Below, in pieces: positions 1 to 5,392 of a stretch of DNA of 5,442 bases; the first letter of the stretch is position 1, and the number at the start of each line of letters is the position of its first letter. The stretch spans positions 1 through 5,442 of the forward strand of contig CALZHX010000042.1 in NCBI GenBank assembly GCA_945787435.1. The letters run 5' to 3'. The notes under the pieces were generated by a model. That model saw nothing but the letters and a program-made list of their open reading frames with translations, made no database searches and was not told where the DNA came from. The position numbers and the translations under genes were made by a program. Source of the stretch: an uncultured Woeseiaceae bacterium (GTDB lineage: Bacteria; Pseudomonadota; Gammaproteobacteria; Steroidobacterales; Woeseiaceae).

Positions 1-108
1 ACATTTCGTGCACGTTCGTTTGGATGCCTGTACCGGCAATAACCGTTATCATACGCGCAGATTTTGGCCCGGGCGTTACCGGGTTTTGCTTGGGCATTGC
101 AGAGACAT
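1..108. other. Leader / intergenic region upstream of yebC
   Basis: No gene can be assigned with confidence here. In forward frame 1 the first 13 codons end in TAA at 40-42 and resemble nothing I recognise, so they could be the tail of an upstream gene or chance. On the minus strand an open frame starts at ATG 52 (or in-frame ATG 97) and runs off the left edge, but neither start has a Shine-Dalgarno sequence. The stretch contains a perfect 5+1+5 palindrome (39-49) and a hairpin with a T run (66-88). A TATCAT at 47-52 resembles a -10 box, but no good -35 lies at 16-18 bp spacing, so I do not call a promoter. No LexA-like CTG-N10-CAG is present. The transcription start of the operon may lie here or further left. 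Confidence 0.5.
66..88 (+). terminator. Weak hairpin plus T-run in the yebC leader (possible terminator or attenuator)
   Basis: CCCGG at 68-72 pairs with CCGGG at 79-83 around a 6-nt loop (gcgtta). G66 and G67 can extend the stem by G-U pairs to T85 and T84. TTTT follows at 84-87. The shape is that of a small intrinsic terminator, but the stem has only five Watson-Crick pairs and the T-run is short and broken by G. It lies 21 nt before the yebC start, so it would either end an upstream transcript or fold in the yebC leader. It may be chance in GC-rich DNA. Confidence 0.25.
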
Positions 109-852
109 ATGGCTGGACACAGTAAATGGGCGAATATTCAACACCGCAAGGGCGCTCAGGATAAAAAACGCGGCAAGCTTTTCACAAAGCTGATTCGCGA
201 GATTACAGTTGCGGCCCGCATGGGCGGTGGCGATATGAACTCGAATCCGCGTCTGCGCCTGGCTGTCGACAAAGCCAAGGGCCAGAGCATGCCAAAAGAC
301 AACATTGAGCGTGCCGTCAAGCGTGGCGCGGGAGAACTCGATGGTGTCGACTACGTCGAGATTCGTTACGAAGGCTACGGCCCGGGCGGAACGGCCGTGA
401 TGGTCGATTGCCTGACGGACAACAAGAACCGGACAGTGGCCGAAGTGCGGCACGCTTTCTCCAAGTTCGGTGGCAACCTCGGTGCTGACGGTTCGGTGAA
501 TTACCTGTTCAATAATGTTGGCCAGCTCTTGTTCCCGGCGGGCAGTGACGAGGACGCCGTAATGGAGGCTGCGATCGAGGCAGGTGCCGAAGACGTTATC
601 GCAGACGATGACCACTCCATCGAGGTCCTGACTGAACCCGCCGATTTTGAATCGGTACGCGACGGCATGATTGCAGCCGGATACGAACCCGAGGATGCGC
701 AACTGACGATGCGAGCATCGACGAACGCCGAACTAGGTGCCAAGGAGGCCGCGTCGATGGTCAAAATGCTGGAACTCCTGGAAGATCTTGATGACGTGCA
801 GGAAGTGTATAGCAATGCCGATATATCCGATGACGTGCTTGCAGAGATCTGA
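109..852 (+). CDS. yebC: YebC/PmpR/TACO1-family protein (translation factor / putative transcriptional regulator)
   Basis: The 247-residue product matches the usual family length (E. coli YebC is about 246). It begins with the hallmark MAGHSKWANIQHRKGAQDKK and carries the family segments MPKDNIERAVKRGAG (61-75), YEGYGPGG (87-94), NKNRT (105-109), GGNLGADGSVNYLF (121-134) and DDVQEVYSNADI near the C-terminus. Family members are cytoplasmic three-domain proteins. They have been described as DNA-binding regulators (PmpR in Pseudomonas) and as ribosome-associated factors that help translation through proline-rich stalls (YebC2, human TACO1); which role applies here cannot be read from the sequence. 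ATG 109 is chosen because the conserved N-terminus starts there; a longer frame from TTG 64 adds unconserved residues. The Shine-Dalgarno is weak (AGAG at 101-104). It is the first gene of the co-directional block, and its stop codon overlaps the ruvC ribosome-binding site. Confidence 0.96.
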   Translation: MAGHSKWANIQHRKGAQDKKRGKLFTKLIREITVAARMGGGDMNSNPRLRLAVDKAKGQSMPKDNIERAVKRGAGELDGVDYVEIRYEGYGPGGTAVMVDCLTDNKNRTVAEVRHAFSKFGGNLGADGSVNYLFNNVGQLLFPAGSDEDAVMEAAIEAGAEDVIADDDHSIEVLTEPADFESVRDGMIAAGYEPEDAQLTMRASTNAELGAKEAASMVKMLELLEDLDDVQEVYSNADISDDVLAEI

Positions 853-854
853 GG
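851..854 (+). promoter_or_regulatory. Ribosome-binding site of ruvC
   Basis: GAGG lies 6 nt before the TTG at 861 and shares bases with the yebC stop codon TGA (850-852). It supports the unusual TTG start, because no ATG occurs in the ruvC frame before the middle of the gene. The overlap with the stop suggests coupling of ruvC translation to yebC termination. Confidence 0.65.
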
Positions 855-860
855 CCGCCA

Positions 861-1382
861 TTGACTGATACAGCCCGCATACTAGGAATCGATCCGGGTT
901 CCCGGTTTACAGGATTCGGCGTGCTGGATTTTGTAGGCGATAAACCGACTTACGTCGCGAGCGGCACGATCAAGAGTCCGGATGGCACGTTTCCGGAGCG
1001 TCTTCGCAAGATCTTCGACTCGGTTAGTGAAATCGTGGAACAGTATCATCCCGACATTGTATCGATCGAAAGCGTATTCATGGCCCGCAACGCCGGCAGC
1101 GCGCTCAAACTCGGCCATGCCCGGGCTGCAGCTCTGTGCGCGACTTTCGAATTTGATGTGGAGGTGTTTGAATACGCGCCGCGTGAGATCAAGCTCGCAG
1201 TGGTCGGTACAGGCGCGGCAACGAAGGAGCAGGTGCAGCACATGGTAGTGTCCCTGCTGCAACTCGATGGAACGCCGGCTTCCGACGCAGCTGATGCGCT
1301 TGCGGCCGCTATTTGCCACGCGAACCGTCGTCGCATCCAGTCAAACCTCGACGATGCGGCTGTCATAGCGAGCTTGCGATGA
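861..1382 (+). CDS. ruvC: RuvC, Holliday-junction endodeoxyribonuclease
   Basis: RuvC is a dimeric RNase-H-fold nuclease that cuts Holliday junctions symmetrically after RuvAB branch migration, completing recombinational repair. The product has 173 residues, the same as E. coli RuvC. All four metal-binding acidic residues are present with family spacing: D11 in ILGIDPGSR, E70 in SIESVF, and D142 and D145 in SDAADALAAA. The segment FMARNAGSALKLGHARA (73-89) and the TKEQVQ basic/helical region (121-126) are also typical. The start is TTG at 861, since the N-terminal beta strand with D11 must be included and no ATG is available; GAGG at 851-854 supports it. The last codons overlap ruvA in an ATGA motif. 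I see nothing truncated or missing. Confidence 0.97.
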   Translation: MTDTARILGIDPGSRFTGFGVLDFVGDKPTYVASGTIKSPDGTFPERLRKIFDSVSEIVEQYHPDIVSIESVFMARNAGSALKLGHARAAALCATFEFDVEVFEYAPREIKLAVVGTGAATKEQVQHMVVSLLQLDGTPASDAADALAAAICHANRRRIQSNLDDAAVIASLR

Positions 1383-1966
1383 TCGGATCATTACGCGGCA
1401 GGCTGATATCGAAGCAGGCGCCCCAGATCATTATTGAGTGCCAGGGCGTGGGCTACGAGGTGGAGACGCCAATGTCGACATTCCTGGAACTGCCATCAAT
1501 CGGCGACGATATCTACCTGCACACGCATCTACTGGTGCGTGAGGATGCTCAAACGCTGTATGGCTTTGCAACCGAAGATGAGCGAGCGCTGTTTCGAACG
1601 TTACTGCGAATCTCCGGTGTGGGTGCCAAGATGGGCCTCGCGATCCTGTCAACAATGGGCGTTGGCGATTTTCAGCGTTGTGTTGAGTACGAGGATGCGG
1701 CGACACTGGTCAAGATCCCCGGTGTCGGCAAGAAAACGGCAGAGCGCCTGATCATCGAGATGCGCGACAAAATTGACAAGACCGCGCCGACACCGGGTTC
1801 GACCCGGGTGAGTGTCGATGCAAGCCCGAGAAGTGAGGCCGTCGATGCGCTGATTGCATTGGGTTACAAGGCCGCTGAGGTCAACAAGCTTATCGGTTCG
1901 ATGGATGTGGATGGGCAAAGCGCCGAGGACATTATTCGGCAGGCCCTGCGGCAGGCGGCGCAATAG
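1379..1966 (+). CDS. ruvA: RuvA, Holliday-junction-binding subunit of the RuvAB branch-migration complex
   Basis: RuvA tetramers hold the four-way junction open and square and load RuvB rings on opposite arms. The 195-residue product is slightly shorter than E. coli RuvA (203). In order: an N-terminal OB-fold domain starting MIGSLRGRLI (1 to about 63) with the acidic pin E55-D56 in LVREDAQTLYGF; two helix-hairpin-helix DNA-binding motifs, LRISGVGAKMGLAIL (76-90) and VKIPGVGKKTAERLI (111-125); a Pro/Thr/Ser-rich flexible linker (about 133-150); and a C-terminal three-helix RuvB-binding domain (about 151-195) with EAVDALIALGYK. The start is ATG 1379, inside the ATGA overlap with the ruvC stop. 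An in-frame upstream ATG at 1313 lies inside ruvC and adds unconserved sequence. Re-initiation after ruvC is the likely mode of translation. Confidence 0.97.
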   Translation: MIGSLRGRLISKQAPQIIIECQGVGYEVETPMSTFLELPSIGDDIYLHTHLLVREDAQTLYGFATEDERALFRTLLRISGVGAKMGLAILSTMGVGDFQRCVEYEDAATLVKIPGVGKKTAERLIIEMRDKIDKTAPTPGSTRVSVDASPRSEAVDALIALGYKAAEVNKLIGSMDVDGQSAEDIIRQALRQAAQ

Positions 1967-1968
1967 CA

Positions 1969-3018
1969 ATGGCGAGCATTGAACACGACCGATTAACGAG
2001 TGCGGAATCCGGTAACGAGGACAGGGCTTTCGATCGCGCCATTCGGCCCAGGACGCTGGCGGAATATGTCGGCCAGCCCGGCGTCAAGCAGCAGATGAAT
2101 ATCTTCATCGAAGCAGCACGGCGCCGCAGCGAAGCTCTCGATCACGTTCTTATTTTCGGCCCGCCCGGACTCGGCAAGACCACACTGGCACATATCGTCG
2201 CGCACGAGATGGGCGTCAATATGCGCCATACATCCGGCCCGGTACTCGAACGCCCTGGCGACCTCGCGGCGATTCTGACCAACCTCGAGCCCAATGACGT
2301 GTTATTCGTTGACGAAATTCATCGCCTCAGTCCTGTTGTCGAGGAAGTGCTGTACCCGGCGATGGAGGACTTCCAACTCGACATCATGATTGGCGAGGGA
2401 CCCGCAGCGCGCTCGATCAAACTGGATCTGCCGCCGTTTACGCTGGTTGGCGCGACGACGCGTGCCGGACTGCTCACGTCGCCCCTGCGAGACCGCTTCG
2501 GAATTGTGCAACGACTGGAGTTTTACTCGCGGGAGGACCTCGGTTCAATCGCCAATCGTTCGGCGGGCATCCTGAACCTGCCGATCGAAGCGCAAGGCGC
2601 AACCGAGATAGCACGACGCGCGCGCGGCACACCACGTATTGCCAATCGACTACTGCGGCGGGTTCGTGATTTTGCCGAGGTCGAAGGCGATGGCGTTGTT
2701 ACGGGGGGCGTTGCGATCAGTGCCATGGACATGCTGCAGGTCGACCCGAACGGATTCGACGCAATGGACCGGCGCCTGCTGCAAACGATCATCGAGAAGT
2801 TCGATGGCGGTCCGGTTGGTGTCGAGAGTCTCGCGGCCGCCGTCGGCGAGGAACGCGGCACGATCGAGGATGTTATCGAGCCATACCTGATTCAGCAGGG
2901 CTTCATGATGCGTACAGCGAGAGGGCGGGTTGCAACAAAGAACGCCTACCTGCACCTGGGGCTTAAACCACCGGCGCAACAGGAAGCGGTCGATTTGCCG
3001 CTGTTTAAAGATGACTGA
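1969..3018 (+). CDS. ruvB: RuvB, AAA+ ATPase motor of Holliday-junction branch migration
   Basis: RuvB hexamers pump duplex DNA through the RuvA-bound junction using ATP. The 349-residue product has the expected length and all motor elements: IRPRTLAEYVGQ near the N-terminus (25-36), Walker A GPPGLGKTT (64-72), Walker B VLFVDEIHRL (111-120), sensor 1 GATTRAG (161-167), arginine finger R174 in PLRDRFG, and sensor 2 in RGTPRIANRLLRR (219-231). A winged-helix DNA-binding domain follows (about 265-335), ending in GRVATKNAYLHLGL. The start at ATG 1969 lies 2 nt after the ruvA stop and has no convincing Shine-Dalgarno, so translation is probably coupled to ruvA. The 3' end overlaps ybgC by 8 nt. 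No oddities are seen. Confidence 0.98.
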   Translation: MASIEHDRLTSAESGNEDRAFDRAIRPRTLAEYVGQPGVKQQMNIFIEAARRRSEALDHVLIFGPPGLGKTTLAHIVAHEMGVNMRHTSGPVLERPGDLAAILTNLEPNDVLFVDEIHRLSPVVEEVLYPAMEDFQLDIMIGEGPAARSIKLDLPPFTLVGATTRAGLLTSPLRDRFGIVQRLEFYSREDLGSIANRSAGILNLPIEAQGATEIARRARGTPRIANRLLRRVRDFAEVEGDGVVTGGVAISAMDMLQVDPNGFDAMDRRLLQTIIEKFDGGPVGVESLAAAVGEERGTIEDVIEPYLIQQGFMMRTARGRVATKNAYLHLGLKPPAQQEAVDLPLFKDD

Positions 3019-3421
3019 ACCCTTTGCGTGGCCGCTACGCGTTTATTACGAAGATACCGACGCACAGGGCGTCGTGTACTACGCAAATTATTTCAGATTC
3101 ATGGAACGCGCCCGAACGGAATGGCTGCGCGCTCTCGGCGTGGACCAGGTTGCGTTGATGGAACAGGAGCGGCGAATTTTTGTCGTTACTGAAACCAAGG
3201 CGGACTTCATAGTGCCCGCGCGATTCAATGACGAGATCGTCGTAACCGCTCGCCTTGCGGGTCTGACGCGAGCCACATTCGATATCGAACAGAATATATA
3301 CCGGGACAGCCTGGATGGATCCTTGTTATTGAAGGGGTCTGTACGCGCCGCGTATCTGAATGCCGATACGCTGCGCCCTACACGCGTTCCGGCATCGATC
3401 TTTGAAGGAAAAATATCATGA
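3011..3421 (+). CDS. ybgC: YbgC-family hotdog-fold acyl-CoA thioesterase (Tol-Pal associated)
   Basis: The 136-residue product is a single 4HBT hotdog domain of normal YbgC length. The signature is at 13-36: YEDTDAQGVVYYANYF followed by RFMERART. D17 of TDAQG corresponds to the catalytic Asp of characterised YbgC proteins. Family members hydrolyse acyl-CoA or acyl-ACP thioesters in the cytoplasm and have been linked to phospholipid-synthesis enzymes. The gene heads tol operons in many proteobacteria, although it is not essential for Tol function in E. coli. The native substrate cannot be told from sequence. ATG 3011 is chosen because the conserved region begins within about 12 residues of it. 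It overlaps the end of ruvB in another frame by 8 nt and has only a poor Shine-Dalgarno (TAAAG), so coupling to ruvB is likely. The stop overlaps tolQ (ATGA). Confidence 0.93.
   Translation: MTEPFAWPLRVYYEDTDAQGVVYYANYFRFMERARTEWLRALGVDQVALMEQERRIFVVTETKADFIVPARFNDEIVVTARLAGLTRATFDIEQNIYRDSLDGSLLLKGSVRAAYLNADTLRPTRVPASIFEGKIS
3404..3409 (+). promoter_or_regulatory. Ribosome-binding site of tolQ
   Basis: GAAGGA lies 8 nt before the tolQ ATG at 3418, inside the last codons of ybgC. It is one of the better Shine-Dalgarno sequences in the window and favours ATG 3418 over the in-frame ATG four codons later. Confidence 0.6.
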
Positions 3422-4104
3422 CATCAGATATGACCATTCTTAACCTGCTGCTGGAAGCCAGCCTGCCCGTACAAATCGTGATGATCCTGCTCGCGCTGGC
3501 CTCGCTGGTGTCGTGGAGCATCATCTTTACGAAGCGGCGCTTGATCCGGCGTACCACGGACGCATCGGATGATTTCGAAGCGAGTTTCTGGTCGGGCGGT
3601 GATCTCAACACGCTGTACAACAGTACAACCCGCGACCGGGCAGGCAACGTCGGCATGGCGAGTATTTTTGAATCCGGCTTCCGCGAATTCAATCGCGCCA
3701 TGCAGGCAGGTGGTATCCACGCCGACAAGGTCGTCGAAGAGTGTCGTCGCGCGATGCGGGTTGCACAGATGCGTGAAGTTGATCGCGTCGAGCAAAGTCT
3801 CGCGACGCTGGCAACAATCGGTTCGACCAGTCCCTACGTTGGTCTGTTCGGCACGGTCTGGGGCATCATGACCGCGTTCATGAACCTCGGTAACGTGCAG
3901 ACGGCGACACTCGCTGTCGTGGCGCCGCCGATCGCCGAGGCACTGATCGCGACGGCAATGGGCCTGTTTGCCGCGATTCCAGCCGTCATAGCGTACAACC
4001 GCTATGCGGATAAAGTCGTGCGCCTCGAGTATCGCTACGACGGATTCACGGAGGAGTTCTCGAGCATCCTGCAGCGTCACGCACGCGCCAAGACAGGGGG
4101 CTGA
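3418..4104 (+). CDS. tolQ: TolQ, inner-membrane proton-channel subunit of the Tol-Pal system
   Basis: TolQ forms with TolR the proton-motive-force-driven stator that energises TolA during outer-membrane constriction at division. The 228-residue product matches the family. Three membrane segments are visible: about 16-37 (QIVMILLALASLVSWSIIF), 134-156 and 168-192, with a cytoplasmic loop between TM1 and TM2. The MotA/TolQ/ExbB core is clear: GSTSPYVGLFGTVWGIMTAF (135-154) and AEALIATAMGLFAAIPAVIA (173-192). T146 and T179 correspond to the channel threonines T145 and T178 of E. coli TolQ. The C-terminus YDGFTEEFSSIL is TolQ-like. In the TM3 entry, APPIAEAL replaces the common APGIAEAL (P171 for Gly). 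The start overlaps the ybgC stop (ATGA). TolQ rather than ExbB is supported by the gene order tolQ-tolR-tolA. Confidence 0.97.
   Translation: MTSDMTILNLLLEASLPVQIVMILLALASLVSWSIIFTKRRLIRRTTDASDDFEASFWSGGDLNTLYNSTTRDRAGNVGMASIFESGFREFNRAMQAGGIHADKVVEECRRAMRVAQMREVDRVEQSLATLATIGSTSPYVGLFGTVWGIMTAFMNLGNVQTATLAVVAPPIAEALIATAMGLFAAIPAVIAYNRYADKVVRLEYRYDGFTEEFSSILQRHARAKTGG
4095..4100 (+). promoter_or_regulatory. Ribosome-binding site of tolR
   Basis: AGGGGG lies 5 nt before ATG 4106 and within the last codons of tolQ. It selects this start over the in-frame ATG at 4136, which would remove the charged N-terminus but leave the membrane helix. Confidence 0.6.
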
Positions 4105-4105
4105 G

Positions 4106-4549
4106 ATGCCAACGCCGCTGCAAAAACGCAAGCTCATGGGCGAGATTAACGTCGTGCCTTACATCGACGTCATGCTCGTGTTGCTCGTGATTTTCATGGT
4201 GACCGCACCTCTGCTCACACAGGGAATCGAGGTGGATCTGCCGAAGGCAGGCGCCGAGCCCATCGACAGTGCCGCAGACAAGCTGCCTTTGATCGTTAGT
4301 GTCGATAAAGCGGGCAACCTGTACCTGAGTGTTGGCGACGATGAGGATGAACCGTCCAACGCCAAAGAAATTGTCGCAAAAGTGGGCGCGATCCTGAGGA
4401 ACAGCCCCGAAACGCCAATGTTGATCAAGGCCGACAGGGCAGTCGAATACGGTTACGTTGTGGGCGCCATGGTTTTGCTGCAACAAGGCGGCGCCGAAAA
4501 TGTCGGATTTGTAACGGATCCGCTGGACACATACCCGGTGCCCGAATAA
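4106..4549 (+). CDS. tolR: TolR, inner-membrane stator subunit of the Tol-Pal system
   Basis: TolR is a bitopic ExbD/TolR-family protein that pairs with TolQ to form the proton path. The 147-residue product has a short basic cytoplasmic N-terminus (PLQKRKLMGEINVVPYI), a single membrane helix (about 17-36) carrying the essential Asp at D21 in YIDVMLVLLVIFMV (E. coli D23), and a periplasmic domain (about 40-147) with DLPKAG, IVSVDKAGNLYLS and a C-terminal YGYVVGAMVLLQQGGAENVG that forms the dimer-domain helix and strand. A short very acidic loop, DDEDE (78-82), interrupts the periplasmic domain. The gene starts 1 nt after the tolQ stop, and its own stop TAA contributes to the tolA Shine-Dalgarno. 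A TonB-system ExbD is excluded mainly by gene context. Confidence 0.96.
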   Translation: MPTPLQKRKLMGEINVVPYIDVMLVLLVIFMVTAPLLTQGIEVDLPKAGAEPIDSAADKLPLIVSVDKAGNLYLSVGDDEDEPSNAKEIVAKVGAILRNSPETPMLIKADRAVEYGYVVGAMVLLQQGGAENVGFVTDPLDTYPVPE

Positions 4550-4551
4550 GG
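4548..4551 (+). promoter_or_regulatory. Ribosome-binding site of tolA
   Basis: AAGG begins inside the tolR stop codon (TAA, 4547-4549) and ends 5 nt before ATG 4557. The spacing favours ATG 4557 rather than the in-frame ATG at 4575. Confidence 0.55.
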
Positions 4552-4556
4552 CTGAC

Positions 4557-5369
4557 ATGGTTCGCGACAACAACATGATTCCCGTAACGATGGCGCTGCT
4601 GATGCACGTGTTGCTGTTCGGTGCGCTCTTCGTGGCGGTTGATTTGCGGGCAAGGGCAACACCCGTTGTGCCACTTGCGATCAAGGGAACGCTGATTCCG
4701 GAAGATGCGGCAGTGCCACCGCCAAAAGTGGTAGAGCCGCCACCGCCGCAACCCGAGCCGGAACCGGAACCTGATACCAGCGAGCAGGATCGCCTGCGCG
4801 CCGAAGAGCAGAAACGGCTGGAAGACGCGCGCGTTGAACAGGACCGCCTGAACCGCATCAAGAAGGCCGAAGAGGAGGCAGCAGCCGAGCGACAACGCGT
4901 GACGGATGCCGAAAAGCGTCGTAAGGATGAGGAGGTTCGCAAAGAGCGCGAACGTCAGGAAGCCGAGCGGCTGCGACTGGCCGAGATCGAACGGCAGCGC
5001 CAGGAAAATGAGCGTTTGAGAGACGCAGCCGAGGCGGCGCGACAGGCGGAGCTGGATGCAGAGAGTAATCGCCTGGTGGCGATGCAGGCAGACGCCAAGG
5101 CCGCTTATGTGTATGCGATCCAGCAGAGAATCATGAGCCGGTGGGTGCAACCGCCCACCGCGACGGCCGGCATTGAGTGCATCGTAAATATCCGGCAGTT
5201 GCCGGGTGGCGAGGTCGTGTCTGTTAAAATCGGCCGTTGTAATGGCGATGAGGCAGTACAACGTTCGATAGAGGCGGCCGTCCGCGCTGGGTCGCCACTG
5301 CCGTCACCCAAAGATCCGAGCGTATTTAGTCGCGACATCCAGTTAGAATTCAGGCCCACTGCCGAATAA
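4557..5369 (+). CDS. tolA: TolA, periplasm-spanning energy transducer of the Tol-Pal system
   Basis: TolA links the TolQR motor to TolB/Pal at the outer membrane; it is also the classic receptor component for group A colicins and filamentous phage in E. coli. The 270-residue product has the family layout: a short cytoplasmic N-terminus, a signal-anchor helix (about 9-29, VTMALLMHVLLFGALFVAV), a Pro-rich segment with PPP (54-56), PPPP (61-64) and a Gln/Glu-Pro repeat (65-72), an Arg/Glu/Ala/Lys-rich coiled coil (about 74-176), and a C-terminal TolA/TonB-like domain (about 181-270). The last domain has C208 and C228, the likely equivalents of the E. coli C363-C388 disulfide, and LPGGEVVSVKI. 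It is clearly shorter than E. coli TolA (421), the difference lying in the coiled coil. In the anchor helix H17 and L24 of the SHLS motif are kept but both Ser positions are not. The gene starts 7 nt after tolR. Confidence 0.95.
   Translation: MVRDNNMIPVTMALLMHVLLFGALFVAVDLRARATPVVPLAIKGTLIPEDAAVPPPKVVEPPPPQPEPEPEPDTSEQDRLRAEEQKRLEDARVEQDRLNRIKKAEEEAAAERQRVTDAEKRRKDEEVRKERERQEAERLRLAEIERQRQENERLRDAAEAARQAELDAESNRLVAMQADAKAAYVYAIQQRIMSRWVQPPTATAGIECIVNIRQLPGGEVVSVKIGRCNGDEAVQRSIEAAVRAGSPLPSPKDPSVFSRDIQLEFRPTAE
4716..4772 (+). repeat. Polyproline and Glu-Pro repeat segment within tolA
   Basis: Codons 54-56 encode PPP, codons 61-64 encode PPPP, and codons 65-72 encode QPEPEPEP. This is a low-complexity, extended stretch of the kind seen in TonB and many TolA proteins, and it would act as a stiff spacer just outside the inner membrane. 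The DNA is a CCG/CCA/GAA-rich repeat, but the codons vary, so it is not a recent tandem duplication. Confidence 0.8.
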
Positions 5370-5383
5370 ACCGATACAAGAAT

Positions 5384-5388
5384 GAGGT
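5384..5388 (+). promoter_or_regulatory. Ribosome-binding site of tolB
   Basis: GAGGT lies 4 nt before a GTG at 5393. It decides the tolB start: the nearby ATGs at 5382 and 5391 lie out of the tolB frame; the one at 5382 runs into a stop after seven codons. Confidence 0.6.
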
Positions 5389-5392
5389 CAAT

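Noticed and set aside
8..193. Short + strand frame starting at GTG 8 and overlapping the start of yebC
   Set aside because: Its C-terminal half is yebC read in another frame, and the product has no recognisable features.
76..702. 208-codon minus-strand open frame opposite yebC
   Set aside because: Antisense to a conserved yebC with no ribosome-binding site or recognised domain.
1313..1378. Upstream in-frame ATG giving RuvA a 22-residue extension
   Set aside because: The extension is the ruvC C-terminus in another frame and is unrelated to RuvA; the conserved MIGSLRG begins at 1379.
3272..3300. Internal promoter for tolQRA in ybgC (TATATA at 3295-3300)
   Set aside because: The -10 resemblance is fair, but the matching -35 position (GCCACA) agrees only at half its bases, and it lies in conserved coding sequence. 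Too weak to annotate, though internal tol promoters are known in other species.
3424..4137. 237-codon minus-strand open frame opposite tolQ
   Set aside because: Mirror of the tolQ reading frame caused by GC-biased codon use; Cys/His/Arg-rich product with no family resemblance.
4046..4942. Long (298-codon) open frame on the minus strand opposite tolR and tolA
   Set aside because: It lies antisense to strongly recognised genes and its Ser/Arg/Ala-rich, low-complexity product is the shadow of the tolA coiled-coil codons. It has no recognisable domain.
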